Assembly: GCA_963817065.1 (NCBI GenBank)
Contig: CAWFMO010000002.1
Coordinates: 1-64,000 of the forward strand
Direction of reading: 5' to 3'
DNA: 64,000 nt
From: CAWFMO01 sp963817065
GTDB lineage: Bacteria; Actinomycetota; Thermoleophilia; Solirubrobacterales; 70-9
The notes under the pieces were generated by a model, which was not told the origin of the DNA, did no database searches, and saw nothing but the letters and a program-made list of their open reading frames with translations. This document shows positions 35,374 through 45,272 of this stretch, in pieces (position 1 is the stretch's first letter; every line of letters starts with the position of its first letter). The position numbers and the translations under genes were made by a program.

Positions 35374-37815
35374 ATGCGCCAAAATTTTACGAAAATCCTC
35401 AGTATCCTTACTATTTCCATATTCCTGTTAGGAAATGTGCAGGCCCAAACTAAAACTGGGGCAATTTCAGGAATTGTTAAAACCAGCGATGGCAAATCTG
35501 CTGTAGATGTAAATATTGGGTTGAAAAACACAAATAAGTGGGCCCAAACAAACGAAAATGGCAGTTATCTAATTAAAAATGTAATTCCTGGAACATATAC
35601 CGTTAAAGTTTCTGCAGTTGGCACTGTTGCTAAAGAGCAAACGGTTGTAATAACTGAAGGGCAAACGCTTAACCTAGATCTCTCTATTGCAGAATCTGCA
35701 TCACAATTAGATGAGGTGGCCATAACAGGTTATAAAACCCCAAACAAAAAGGCAGTAACGCTCGGCAAAGTGGCCATCGCTCCTATTGATCTGCCTCAAT
35801 CGGTTCAGGTTATTGGCAATCAGGTGATCACCGATCAACAAGCCAACAGGTTAAGCGATGTGCTAAAGAACGTAAATGGCGTAGCTTATGGAGAAAATCG
35901 TGGTTCGGTTAGCGGAGAAACATTTTTTGCCAGAGGGTATAGTTTAGGTGCAAATAATGTGTTTAAAAATGGGAGTCGTGCCAATAGTGGCGGCATGCCC
36001 GAAACAAGCACACTCAAATCGGTGGAAGTTTTAAAAGGAAGCGCTGCTTTGCTATATGGAGGTGTTACTGGCGGAGCTGTGGTAAACTTGGTAACGAAAA
36101 AACCTAAATTCGAATATGGTGGTGAAGTTTCGATGCGTGGAGGAAGCTACAATTTGTATAAGCCAACTGGCGATATTTATGGCCCAATTACCAAAAAACT
36201 TGCCTTTAGATTAATTGGAACATTTGAAGATGCTGGGAGTTTTAGAAACAATGTTAGTGCTAAAAGAACCTATGTTAATCCATCTTTATTATACAAAATT
36301 AGTGATAAAACCAATGTGCTTTTGCAGGGCGATTATTTAAAAAGCGATTATACCCCAGACTTTGGGATTGGAAGTGTGGACAATAAAATTGTGAATATTG
36401 GTAGGAGTACTTATTTAAATGCACCGGGAGCCTATAACAATACCAATTCGGTTACTTCGCAATTAAATGTAAACCATCAGTTTAATAGCAATTGGAAACT
36501 GAATGTAATTGCTGGCTTACAGGCCTATAATAGAGATTATTATAGTGCAGAGCGTCCTTTCGCTAATGCCGCAGGTGTGGCAGCACGTAACCTTACCCGT
36601 TCGAAAACAGAAGAATTTACTTATAACGAGCAGATCAATTTAAACGGCAAACTAAAAACTGGAAGCATTTTACACACGCTATTAGTTGGTGCAGATGCCG
36701 ATCAATCGAGCATTACTTCTAATGGTTTCACTTATCCAGGCGGAGCCACTGCTTTTAATTATGGAAACATTAACCTATTGGATCTAAATAGCATCAACAA
36801 TAGCAATCCGTTGCCTCAAACCAATATCGTTACCGAAACCTATGCGCCAATTTATAGAATGGGTGCTTTTGTTCAGGATCTAGTATCGTTAACCGAGCAG
36901 TTCAAGGTTTTGGCTGGCATCCGCTATACTTTCCAAAAAACACCTCGAACAGTAACAACCACATTGGCCACTGGAGCCAAAACCTTGAGCAATAATGTAA
37001 TTGGCAAATCGAAGGTAGAAGGTACATTTACGCCTAAATTCGGATTGATCTATCAGCCGATCAAAACTACTTCAATCTATGTAAGCTATGCAAGTAATTT
37101 TATCTCCAATACTGGGATAGATATTAACAATGCTCCTTTAGATCCTTCAACGGTTAATCAGTATGAGGCCGGTGTTAAAAACGATTTATTCGGTGGCCGA
37201 CTTTCTGCAAACGTAACGGTTTATCGCATCAAGAATGATAAGTTTGCCCAACAAGCCTTGCTAAAAGCTGATGGAACTCCAAATAGCGATACCAACGTGA
37301 AAGAAATGAGCGGCAGCACCAGTAGTGATGGCGTAGAGTTCGATCTTACAGGAACCATTGTAAAAGGTCTTAACTTTATCGCAGGTTATAGCTATAATTT
37401 CATTCGTTACACCAATACATTAGATAAAACTACCATTGGTACTTCAACCATTGGTGGTATAGTAGAAGGCCAACGTTTGGTTGGGACTACTAAAAATACC
37501 GCTAACGGTACTTTATTCTATACTTTTCAAGATGGTGGTGTTAAAGGATTAAAACTTGGTGCCTCTGCCTATTATACTGGTAAAAGAAATGGAGGGTACA
37601 ACGATAGCAAAACAGGCGCTGCAAGCAGGCTAATTCCATTAAGTGGTTTCACTACTTTTGATTTTTCTGCTGGTTATACCTGGAAAAAGCTTTCTATACT
37701 TGGAAAGGTTTCTAATATTACCGATGAAATCAATTATTTTGTTCATGAAAATTATAGTGTGAATCCGATTGCACCACGTCAGTTTATAACAACGCTTGCT
37801 TATCGATTTAAATAA
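35374..37815 (+). CDS. TonB-dependent receptor, siderophore-receptor type
   Basis: 813 residues from the ATG at 35374; an upstream in-frame start at 35338 would precede the predicted transcription start. The signal peptide ends near NVQAQ. A carboxypeptidase-like regulatory domain (GAISGIVKTSDGKSAVDVNI) spans about 25-110. The plug has DLPQSVQVIGNQVITDQQ, SVEVLKGSAALLYGGVTGGAVVNLVTKKP; then a 22-strand barrel ending in aromatic residues (TTLAYRFK). The plug text and VTKKP resemble ferrichrome/catecholate receptors rather than SusC. Position inside the pectin locus but on the opposite strand leaves its substrate open. Confidence 0.88.
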   Translation: MRQNFTKILSILTISIFLLGNVQAQTKTGAISGIVKTSDGKSAVDVNIGLKNTNKWAQTNENGSYLIKNVIPGTYTVKVSAVGTVAKEQTVVITEGQTLNLDLSIAESASQLDEVAITGYKTPNKKAVTLGKVAIAPIDLPQSVQVIGNQVITDQQANRLSDVLKNVNGVAYGENRGSVSGETFFARGYSLGANNVFKNGSRANSGGMPETSTLKSVEVLKGSAALLYGGVTGGAVVNLVTKKPKFEYGGEVSMRGGSYNLYKPTGDIYGPITKKLAFRLIGTFEDAGSFRNNVSAKRTYVNPSLLYKISDKTNVLLQGDYLKSDYTPDFGIGSVDNKIVNIGRSTYLNAPGAYNNTNSVTSQLNVNHQFNSNWKLNVIAGLQAYNRDYYSAERPFANAAGVAARNLTRSKTEEFTYNEQINLNGKLKTGSILHTLLVGADADQSSITSNGFTYPGGATAFNYGNINLLDLNSINNSNPLPQTNIVTETYAPIYRMGAFVQDLVSLTEQFKVLAGIRYTFQKTPRTVTTTLATGAKTLSNNVIGKSKVEGTFTPKFGLIYQPIKTTSIYVSYASNFISNTGIDINNAPLDPSTVNQYEAGVKNDLFGGRLSANVTVYRIKNDKFAQQALLKADGTPNSDTNVKEMSGSTSSDGVEFDLTGTIVKGLNFIAGYSYNFIRYTNTLDKTTIGTSTIGGIVEGQRLVGTTKNTANGTLFYTFQDGGVKGLKLGASAYYTGKRNGGYNDSKTGAASRLIPLSGFTTFDFSAGYTWKKLSILGKVSNITDEINYFVHENYSVNPIAPRQFITTLAYRFK

Positions 37816-37844
37816 GCTAAGCTTCACGTTTGATTTTACAGATG

Positions 37845-37879
37845 ATAACCGACCCATTAATGGATCGGTTATTTTTTTT
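37845..37879. terminator. Bidirectional terminator between convergent genes
   Basis: ATAACCGACCCATT pairs with AATGGATCGGTTAT (one G-U pair) and is followed by a run of eight T on the plus strand. It ends seven bases before the CE8 copy 2 stop and serves the TonB receptor. Confidence 0.8.
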
Positions 37880-37885
37880 CAAATT

Positions 37886-38890
37886 TTATGGTTTCCAGCC
37901 GTCCTTTCCCTTCAACACATTTTGAATGGTATATAACTTTGCCTCATTGGCCGTTAACTGCTTAGCCCAGACTACACGTGCCTTTGAATTTGCTCCTTTA
38001 CCTGTATTGTGGTATTCGGCATAGAAAGCTGTTTTTTCTTTATCCTTAAACATTAAATCTCCTTTCCAAGGATTCCAACCTTCAGGAACAAGGTGTGCGC
38101 CCAATTCACACTGAATGAATACCGTTTTGGCGTATGGACGCCACGGCCTACCAAGGTAAACTTTTGTAGCATTGGTATCGGCAATTAATTCACAGTTTAA
38201 GAACACATAGCCAAATTGCTGATTTTTAGTAGTAGCCGCTGCCGTAACATAGGAATTGGTTAAACTTTTTATGGTACAGTTTTGGAAAACCGCAGTTGCT
38301 TCTCCAAATATAAAATCCGTGGTACCTTCAATGAAACAGTTTTGATAGTATTGCCTACTGCTTTCTGTTGCAGTGTACAAAGTATCTTGGTTGCCTAATA
38401 TGGCACAATCCTTCATCACAAACCGATCGCCTTCAACGTGCAAGGCTACAGCTTGACCAACTCTGCCAGCCGTATTCTGGATGGTTAAATTTTGGAACGA
38501 AACATCATCGCCCTGCACCAAAACAGTAAAAGAAGTAAAGGTAGAAAATTTCGTATTGCCATAAGCATCTTTACCAGTTGAGATAATTTTGCCGGAATAA
38601 TCATTAAATGTAATAATGGTATTTGCTTTATCTTCGCCAATTAGGGAAAGCTTTGTTTTCCATGTGGGAATGATTAGTTTCTCCTGGTAAATGCCTTTTT
38701 TGATATGAATGATGACTTGCCATTGCCCTAAGTCCCTAACCGAATTAATCGCTTCCTGAATGGTTTTATAGTTGCCGCTACCATCTTGAGCTACTGTAAT
38801 TTCATTAGGATATTTTGGATCTTGGGCAAATGAGCAAAAGCTGAGGCTCACAAAGAAGAAAGCAAGAAAAATTTGTTTAACGCTATTCAT
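37886..38890 (-). CDS. Pectinesterase (CE8), copy 2
   Basis: 334 residues; the signal peptide is MNSVKQIFLAFFFVSLSFCSFA. CE8 residues are complete: GRVGQAVALHVEGDRF, CAILGNQDTLYTATE, EGTTDFIFGEATAVF and VYLGRPWRPYAKTVF. It differs throughout from copy 1, so the two may prefer different methylation patterns or chain lengths (inference). It follows the DUF5123 gene after a hairpin that may act as a partial terminator. Confidence 0.93.
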   Translation of the reverse strand: MNSVKQIFLAFFFVSLSFCSFAQDPKYPNEITVAQDGSGNYKTIQEAINSVRDLGQWQVIIHIKKGIYQEKLIIPTWKTKLSLIGEDKANTIITFNDYSGKIISTGKDAYGNTKFSTFTSFTVLVQGDDVSFQNLTIQNTAGRVGQAVALHVEGDRFVMKDCAILGNQDTLYTATESSRQYYQNCFIEGTTDFIFGEATAVFQNCTIKSLTNSYVTAAATTKNQQFGYVFLNCELIADTNATKVYLGRPWRPYAKTVFIQCELGAHLVPEGWNPWKGDLMFKDKEKTAFYAEYHNTGKGANSKARVVWAKQLTANEAKLYTIQNVLKGKDGWKP

Positions 38891-38913
38891 TTTTTAATAG
38901 GAATTTGAAGGAT

Positions 38914-38944
38914 AAAAAAAGGGCCCCAATTTGCTCGAGACCCT
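38914..38944 (-). terminator. Hairpin with T-run after the SusCD-DUF5123 unit
   Basis: On the minus strand GGGTCTC pairs with GGGGCCC (two G-U pairs), followed by seven T. It lies 20 bases after the DUF5123 stop and 24 bases before the CE8 start, so it may reduce read-through into the pectinesterase gene. Confidence 0.6.
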
Positions 38945-38964
38945 TTAAAATTAATTAAAATAAA

Positions 38965-40614
38965 TTAGTAAGCCCACCTTGGATCTCCAATGGCGGTACT
39001 AACATTACTTGCAGTTCTTAATGGAGAACCAACTGGCAACTGGAAGGCTGATGGCACTGAAGTAGTAGACCATCCTAGATCTATCGCCAAATTTGAAGTT
39101 AACACTGCAGTAGACGGAAAAGTAAGTGCGGTTGTTCCGGTGCTATTTAAGTTAAACATGTTGGTATAGCTAATTGTAGTTGTTGAACCAGCACCCGTTG
39201 ACCTAAATGCAGCCGCTTGTACCGTACCTGATTTAGGGGTATTAGCGACAATGCTATTAGTAAGCGTAAAATTAACTGGGTTTGCCGCAGCATCAAATAG
39301 CGCATATTTTGTAGCACCACCAAAACCATTAATTGTACAATAGCTAAAGGTTACTGTTGGAATTGCTGCCGCAAGGGTTTTACTCGCTAAAAATAAACCT
39401 GCACCACTGTTATAAAGAGTGGATTTCGTTACTGTTAAGGTTTTGAATTCTAAATTATCCAAATGAAAGGTATAATAAGCTGCACTAGAATTTACGCCCA
39501 TGTCGTAAATAGTGGAGTTGGTTACTGTAATCGAATTTATCTTTTGATCTGCAGCAACTGTTCCCCTACTTCCCCTGAAGAAAGAAGTATTTGCGGCATG
39601 AACAATACAATTATCAACTACTACATTGGTAAATACTGCAGCCGCCCCATTGTTTGCCTGTGAACCTATCAAATTGATGAAATAAGCTGCATTTGGTGTA
39701 GTTCCATCAAATTCAATTCCCGAAACCGTAATTCCAGCGCCTGTTCCTTCTAAATCTATCTCTTTAAAGTTAACTTTTGTATCTGTTGGTGTTCCAGAAG
39801 TAGATTTTAAAGTAATTGTTTTTCCAGTGATAAAAGTGGCGGCGCTAAGTGTGTATGTTCCAGGGTTTAATCCTATTACTGCACCGTTGGCAGCTGTTGC
39901 AATCGTAGTTGCTAAATTATCCGTCGGAGAAATAACCAGGGTATAATTAGTTACCGGCAAAGTAGTAAATTCTAATAAGCCTTTATCCTTTGTACCGGCA
40001 TAAATTTGGGCGGTATATTTTACTCCGCCAGTTAAACCCGTGATTACCTTAAGCCCAGCGGTAATGTCTGTTGGGGTAAGCGCAACAGTTATTGGTGTCC
40101 CAGTTGTTGGGGTTAATTTAATACTGGTTAACGATGCATCTTTTACAAAGTACATGGTTAGGGCTGTTTCTCTAATTTCTGTTTCATGGAGCGGCAAAAA
40201 CAATTGGGTTCCGGTAAGGGTAATAGTTGATGTGCTTATGATATATTTTGATTCGGGCTGATTTTCAAATGCATTGGCCTTGATCCGTACATAATATGGT
40301 GTTCTGATAATCAGATTGTCTTCGGTAACCGTAATCCCAGCAGTATCAACAACTTTGCTGTAAGCAACAGTAGTAAAGGCTGCCGTAGTAGAAAAATCGA
40401 CAGTATACGTTAATGCTTTGCCTGACGAAAATAAGGGAACTCCCCACTTAATTTTCGCTGAAGTTTGTCCGGCAGCAATAGAAATATCGCTTGCTTTAAA
40501 TAAGCGAGGCGGATCTAATGTTGGTTCATCATCCTTTTTACAAGCCGTGATCAACAAGATTGCTGCAAATAGGAGCAACAAGTTTTTACTAGTTTGATTG
40601 AAAATAGTTTTCAT
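38965..40614 (-). CDS. DUF5123-type surface lipoprotein (FnIII plus beta-helix)
   Basis: 549 residues. Lipoprotein signal with lipobox LITAC and KKDDEP after it, an export-to-surface type context. Residues about 35-125 look like a fibronectin type III domain (AKIKWGVPLFSSGKALTYTV). From about 225 a parallel beta-helix starts (IGLNPGTYTLSAATFITGKTITLKS, ITVSGIEFDGT) and the C-terminus PVGSPLRTASNVSTAIGDPRWAY is typical of the DUF5123/DUF4957 family of pectin loci. It likely binds pectin outside the cell next to SusD; no catalytic motif is seen. Confidence 0.83.
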   Translation of the reverse strand: MKTIFNQTSKNLLLLFAAILLITACKKDDEPTLDPPRLFKASDISIAAGQTSAKIKWGVPLFSSGKALTYTVDFSTTAAFTTVAYSKVVDTAGITVTEDNLIIRTPYYVRIKANAFENQPESKYIISTSTITLTGTQLFLPLHETEIRETALTMYFVKDASLTSIKLTPTTGTPITVALTPTDITAGLKVITGLTGGVKYTAQIYAGTKDKGLLEFTTLPVTNYTLVISPTDNLATTIATAANGAVIGLNPGTYTLSAATFITGKTITLKSTSGTPTDTKVNFKEIDLEGTGAGITVSGIEFDGTTPNAAYFINLIGSQANNGAAAVFTNVVVDNCIVHAANTSFFRGSRGTVAADQKINSITVTNSTIYDMGVNSSAAYYTFHLDNLEFKTLTVTKSTLYNSGAGLFLASKTLAAAIPTVTFSYCTINGFGGATKYALFDAAANPVNFTLTNSIVANTPKSGTVQAAAFRSTGAGSTTTISYTNMFNLNSTGTTALTFPSTAVLTSNLAIDLGWSTTSVPSAFQLPVGSPLRTASNVSTAIGDPRWAY

Positions 40615-40629
40615 ATCTAATATGTTAAA

Positions 40630-42471
40630 TTAATAGCCATAGTTCTGAACCATGCTCGGATTTGAGTTTAAAGCCGTTTTAGGGTAAGGAAATAATTCTT
40701 TTTTGTTAGGTTCGAAATAAGTTGCAAATCCGGTTGATGTTCCGGTAACAGAATTATCTAACGACAACTGCTTTCTCCAATTTTTAGTGGTATATCCAGC
40801 AGGTGCTGTTGTTGAATTTAAGCCTGGAGAAAATAACACGGTATTTGGTGCCCCTCCATACAAATCTAGCGTGGCCACCTCAGCTACACTATTGGTATTG
40901 TTATAGGTTGCTTCTTTCGCATACACATAGTTCGGCACATTCACATAAGGGCCAGTTCCATCAATCAATTGAACCAATTTTGCGCGTGTTTCTATAAACT
41001 TGCTATTAATTAAGTTCCAACGGATGAGGTCGTATTTCCTAACAGCTTCTCCACCGAACTCTAGCAATCTTTCTTTCACGATAGCATCGAAAAAAGGGGC
41101 CTTTGTTGTTGGCGTTATTGGAATTTGGGTATCATAGCCCAAAAAAGCTCTTTTCTGCACCTTTTGCAAAGCGTCTATTGCAGCAGCAGAAGGGCCATTG
41201 TTAATTTCATTATCAGCTTCAGCGTACATGAGCAATACGTCTGCAAAACGAATAATTGGCCAATTAATGGCAAAATTTTGTGAGGTTGAGCTATTGTTGA
41301 ATGAAGTCCACGATTTCCTGAATTTGGCATCGGTAAAATTGTTCAGCACATTGATCATTTTTTTTGAGGTTCCGGTAATCTCAAATACGCCAATAGTTAC
41401 ATCTCTACGGCTATCTCTGGTTTGATCAAATTCATAAAAATAAGTTGGGATAGCATTCATTCCCCCACCACCGGTACCATAACTTGATGCAGCATTGAAA
41501 CGAATACCATTGTAGTACCCCAATTTGCTATCTGTAGATGCATTACTTCCGTATGCGGCAACTTCGAACATCAATTCATGGGCATCATCCAGGCGTGGGC
41601 CATGTAATGTTTTGAAAACATTTTCATAAATAGGATTAAGTGCGTGCTGCGCAGGATTATTGATAAGATCCTTGCACTCATCCATAGCGATTTGATAATA
41701 CTTCAAATAATCTGATCTTCGCTCCATTATGTGAGTTTCAGATCTTAAAGAATAGCCTCCTCTAAAAAGTGCTATCCTTGCTCTTAGCGCTTTAATTGCA
41801 CCTTTTGTAAAGCGGAAACTGCCATAATCTGGAATTTCAGATCTCCAACCTACTAAATCTTCAGCGGTTTTTAAGTCTGCGATAATCTGATCATAAGTTG
41901 CATCTCTATTTGAATTTGGCAGATTAAAGTTCGTTAAATCTGCTGTAGGTACAAAACTTGCCGGCACATCTCCCCAATTACGGATAAGTTCGAAATAAAA
42001 CTGTGCTCGCAGCGCCAATGCTTCACCATAATAACGCTTCATCAATACTTGATCAGCAGCCGACCCACTAGCATACAATTTAGAGGCAGGAATATATTTG
42101 ATACAGGTATTGGCCCTTTCAATGCCTGAATAGAGTTGCGAAAATGGATTAATCAGATCTGTATTGTCAGAGCTTGCACCATACATGCTAATTCCGCGAC
42201 GATCTGAAGAAGCATAACTGCCAGAAGTTTTGAAATCATCAGCAGTAATGCCGAATAGGGTAGAAATTCGACTTCCATAGCCATTATCACCAATTAATCT
42301 ATTGTAAACCCCAATAATGGCCGAGTTGGTATAAGTTGTACTTTCGAAAACGACATCTTCAGATGAAGTCAAATCTGATTCAAAATCTAAAACCTTTTTA
42401 CATGAGGGTGTAATCAGTACAGCTCCTATCGTTAAGACTAAAAAAGCTATATTAAATATTTTATTTTTCAT
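40630..42471 (-). CDS. SusD/RagB-family outer membrane lipoprotein
   Basis: 613 residues. Lipobox LITPSC followed by KKVLDFE. TPR-like helical fold with family text such as FSQLYSGIERANTCIKYI, RYYGEALALRAQFYFELIRNWGDVP, SWTSFNNSS and IRFADVLLMYAEADNEIN, and the C-terminal FDAIVKERLLEFGGEAVRKYDLIRWN. It forms the lid of the SusC barrel and binds the oligosaccharide. It starts 18 nt after the susC stop. Confidence 0.93.
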   Translation of the reverse strand: MKNKIFNIAFLVLTIGAVLITPSCKKVLDFESDLTSSEDVVFESTTYTNSAIIGVYNRLIGDNGYGSRISTLFGITADDFKTSGSYASSDRRGISMYGASSDNTDLINPFSQLYSGIERANTCIKYIPASKLYASGSAADQVLMKRYYGEALALRAQFYFELIRNWGDVPASFVPTADLTNFNLPNSNRDATYDQIIADLKTAEDLVGWRSEIPDYGSFRFTKGAIKALRARIALFRGGYSLRSETHIMERRSDYLKYYQIAMDECKDLINNPAQHALNPIYENVFKTLHGPRLDDAHELMFEVAAYGSNASTDSKLGYYNGIRFNAASSYGTGGGGMNAIPTYFYEFDQTRDSRRDVTIGVFEITGTSKKMINVLNNFTDAKFRKSWTSFNNSSTSQNFAINWPIIRFADVLLMYAEADNEINNGPSAAAIDALQKVQKRAFLGYDTQIPITPTTKAPFFDAIVKERLLEFGGEAVRKYDLIRWNLINSKFIETRAKLVQLIDGTGPYVNVPNYVYAKEATYNNTNSVAEVATLDLYGGAPNTVLFSPGLNSTTAPAGYTTKNWRKQLSLDNSVTGTSTGFATYFEPNKKELFPYPKTALNSNPSMVQNYGY

Positions 42472-42488
42472 TGTTCTTGATTTAATGA

Positions 42489-44510
42489 TTAAAATGTCAT
42501 GTTAATACCAGCCAATACATACCTGCTTCTTGGGTATGCAGCGTAATCAATTCCAGGTGTAAGCGGATTTGACCTACGGGTATTTGCCTCTGGATCGTAA
42601 CCACTATAATTTGTAAATGTATAGAGGTTATTTACGGTACCATATATCCTAAATTTAGAGATAAAGCCTGAGCGTTTAACGAAATTTGTTGGTAAGGTAT
42701 AACCCAAAGTAAGGTTATTGATTCTTTAAAAAGGAACCATCTTCAATGGCATAAGAGGCTAAAGCATAATTGCCTGGTGTTGGCGTCCATAACGTAGTAT
42801 TTGCGTTCATAGCAGTTAACGCTACTGGATCCGTTACTTTAACTCCATTGGCGTCAAAGTTTCTCCACCTGTTATTCATTGTCGAAAGTAAATTATTGTC
42901 TTTAACATTGTACTGTGAAGAAAACTCAATGCTATTGGCATTATAAACTTCATTGCCTACGGCGAAATTCATAGAAATACTCAAGTCGAAGTTTTTATAG
43001 GCAAAGTTATTGCTAAAGCCTCCAGTAAATTTTGGTTGAGACGTACCCAAAACCGTTTTATCATCATCGCCAATTAACATTGAACTTGAGCTTGACAATT
43101 TTTTAACCTTCATGTCGCCTGGTTGTGGCGCTTTATTGCCAATCAATATACTGCTATTTGGCACATTTGGTTTTAAGGTATAGGTATAAACTCCAGTAGT
43201 TGTATTTTGAGTGTAGGTAAAGTCGTCAACAGTATATCGTCCGTCTGATACGAAGCCATAGAACTGACCAACTGGCCTACCTACTTCAATCTTAAAATCT
43301 TGTAAAGAGTTAACCCATCCAGATTGTGCTACGTAAGATTGTAGTCCATTCTGCAATTGCAAAATCTTGTTTTTATTGAAAGAGAAGTTTATTCCAGCGT
43401 TATAAGAAAAGTCTTTTGTTTTAGCCACCAAAGCGTTTAGCTGGATTTCTAATCCTCTGTTTTGTGTTTTTCCAATGTTTTGTTGTTGATTGGTATAACC
43501 CGTATTTGAAGGCAAATCTGCTAATAACAATAAATCTTTAGTACGGTTATCATAAAGGTCAAGGGCCAAAGAAACTCTATTGTTAAACATTTCTACATCG
43601 AACCCTAAGTTAGCGGAAATATTTTTCTCCCATTTAATGAGACTATTGGCTGCTGTATTTCCTGCAATCAACCCTGTGGTTACAGAGCCGTCTGATGCTG
43701 CATATCCGCCGAGCGTGGAGTTAGCAGAAAACAACGTTCTAAATAAATCTTGTCCAATTCTATTGTTTCCGGCCATACCATAACTTGCCCGTACTTTGAA
43801 TGAATTTAACCACTTCCAATCTAAATCCTTCACAAATTCTTCTTCAGATGCACGCCAGGCTATTTGTGCGGAAGGAAAATCTCCCCATCTTCTTCCAGGT
43901 GCAAAAAACGAAGAACCATCTCTTCTATAATTTAGGGTCGCTAAATATTTACCTTTATAAGAGTAAGATGCTCTTGCAAAGAAAGATAACTGGCGATTAC
44001 CACCTGTGTTTGAAGTAGGCTTATCTTGTACCGATCCTACAGGAGGTTCGGCCTTTTGAATACTTGCAAAGGCTTCATCGGCCGTAATATTTATTGGGAA
44101 CCATTTAACCGTACTGCTATTTGATTTGACGTTAAATTTATTTAGCTCTTCACCAACTAATAAATCAAGGCTATGATCAGGACCTATATCTGGTTTATAA
44201 TTGATTACGTTGGTATTAATAAAGGTTGTACCATTAGAATTGTCTAGAACAATAGCAGGCAAACCTGCATTATTTCTGGCTAAACCAGTTAAAGGCCCAT
44301 TAAATCCATTCACTTTTCTCTCGTTAAAATTTAGTCCGATGGTAGACCTCACGCTTAGATTTTTCAAGATCTGGAAGTTCAAATAAGCACTGCTGATCAA
44401 ATCATTTCTATAATCGTATTTTAATTCCTGATGTGCTAACGAAATAGGATTAGTAAGCTGCGTGGTAAGGTAATCTGCATCGAATAAGTCGCAAATCACT
44501 TCCACCAGAA
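42489..44510 (-). CDS. SusC/RagA TonB-linked transporter, 5' end lost at junction, one frameshift
   Basis: About 670 C-terminal residues of a protein that is usually near 1000. The barrel text includes YLATLNYRRDGSSFFAPGRRW, WKWLNSFKVRASYGMAGNN, NRTKDLLLLADLPSNTGYTNQQQNIGKTQNRG and YDPEANTRRSNPLTPGIDYAAYPRSRYVL. The final 70 residues are in another frame; removing one A from TTTTTAAAGA at about 42727 restores GSFLRINNLTLGYTLPT. The signal peptide, carboxypeptidase-like domain and plug are missing because the sequence changes to GC-rich DNA at about 44510. It forms the transporter with the SusD protein. Confidence 0.92.
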
Positions 44511-44530
44511 TAAGGTTGGTACCGAACTGC
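44505..44530. other. Right chimeric junction (Bacteroidota to actinomycete)
   Basis: AT-rich sequence ending about CCAGAATAAGGTTGGT changes to GC-rich sequence from about GCGCGGCGGCATGC. The SusC frame (FDADYLTTQ) and the histidine kinase frame (GGMLRVAATNE) both end here. The exact base cannot be placed. No repeat, adapter or mobility gene is seen. Confidence 0.82.
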
Positions 44531-45272
44531 GCGGCGGCATGCTGCGGGTGGCCGCCACCAACGAGGTGATCGAGCCCGGCCAGCTGGCCGAGGGGGCGCC
44601 GACCGGCCGCCTGGTGCACATGGTGATCACCGACACCGGCAGCGGCATGAGCGCCGAGACCCGCCGGCGCGCCCTGGAGCCGTTCTTCACCACCCGCCCC
44701 ACCGCGTCCGGGCTCGGCCTGGCCACCACCGCCGGGATCGTGCAGGGCATCGGCGGTTTCATCACGCTGGAGTCGGAGCCCCGGATGGGCACCACCGTGC
44801 ACCTCTACCTGCCCGCCGCCGAGGAACGCCCGCCGCAGTCGGCCGACCGGGCGAACAATCACTCGGTGATCGGCCGGGTCCTGATCGTCGAGGACCAGCC
44901 CGAGGTGGCCCAGCTCGTCCAGCGCCTGATCGAGCCGGCCGGGTACGCGATCACGGTGGCCACCGACGCGCTGATGGCGGTCACCCAGGTGGCCGCCGGC
45001 GGGCGCCCGGACCTGCTGATCACCGACGTGGTGATGCCCTCGATGACCGGTCCCGAACTGGCCAACGCGCTGCGCACCCACCACCCGGACCTGCCGGTGC
45101 TCTACATGTCCGGCTACACCGCGGCGTCGCTGGGGCCACAGCTCAACCTGGACCAGAACAGCATGCTGATCGAGAAGCCGTTCACCCGCTCCACCCTGCT
45201 GAGCGCGATCAAGAGCCTCTGCGGCCCGCAGCCGCCGCTCTCCGGAGCCCGCTACGGCGGCGCTTCAGGTGA
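44519..45272 (+). CDS. Hybrid histidine kinase C-terminus with receiver domain, 5' end lost
   Basis: The fragment begins inside the ATPase domain: GGMLRVAATNE, then the G1 box VITDTGSGM, the F box LEPFFTT, the G2 box ASGLGLATTAGIV and GTTVHLYLPAAE. A receiver domain follows: VLIVEDQPEVAQLV, the phospho-acceptor in LLITDVVMPSMTG, the Thr/Ser region LYMSGYT and the Lys in LIEKPFT. It thus encodes the end of a sensory kinase with an attached response-regulator domain. The stop is uncertain because an indel near 45250 lets the frame run on; the likely TGA is at 45270, overlapping the prs stop. Confidence 0.85.

Noticed and set aside
5225..44510. The middle block as a horizontally acquired pectin island in an actinomycete
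   Set aside because: Housekeeping genes (mutS2, lysC, mtaB, ubiX) are included, both edges cut genes, promoters are Bacteroidota type, error rate differs, and there is no integrase, tRNA or att site.
42715..45084. A 789-residue open frame that appears to fuse a novel Gly/His/Arg-rich N-terminus to SusC
   Set aside because: The N-terminal part is antisense to a well-conserved kinase/receiver gene and lies across the composition break; it is an artefact of the join.
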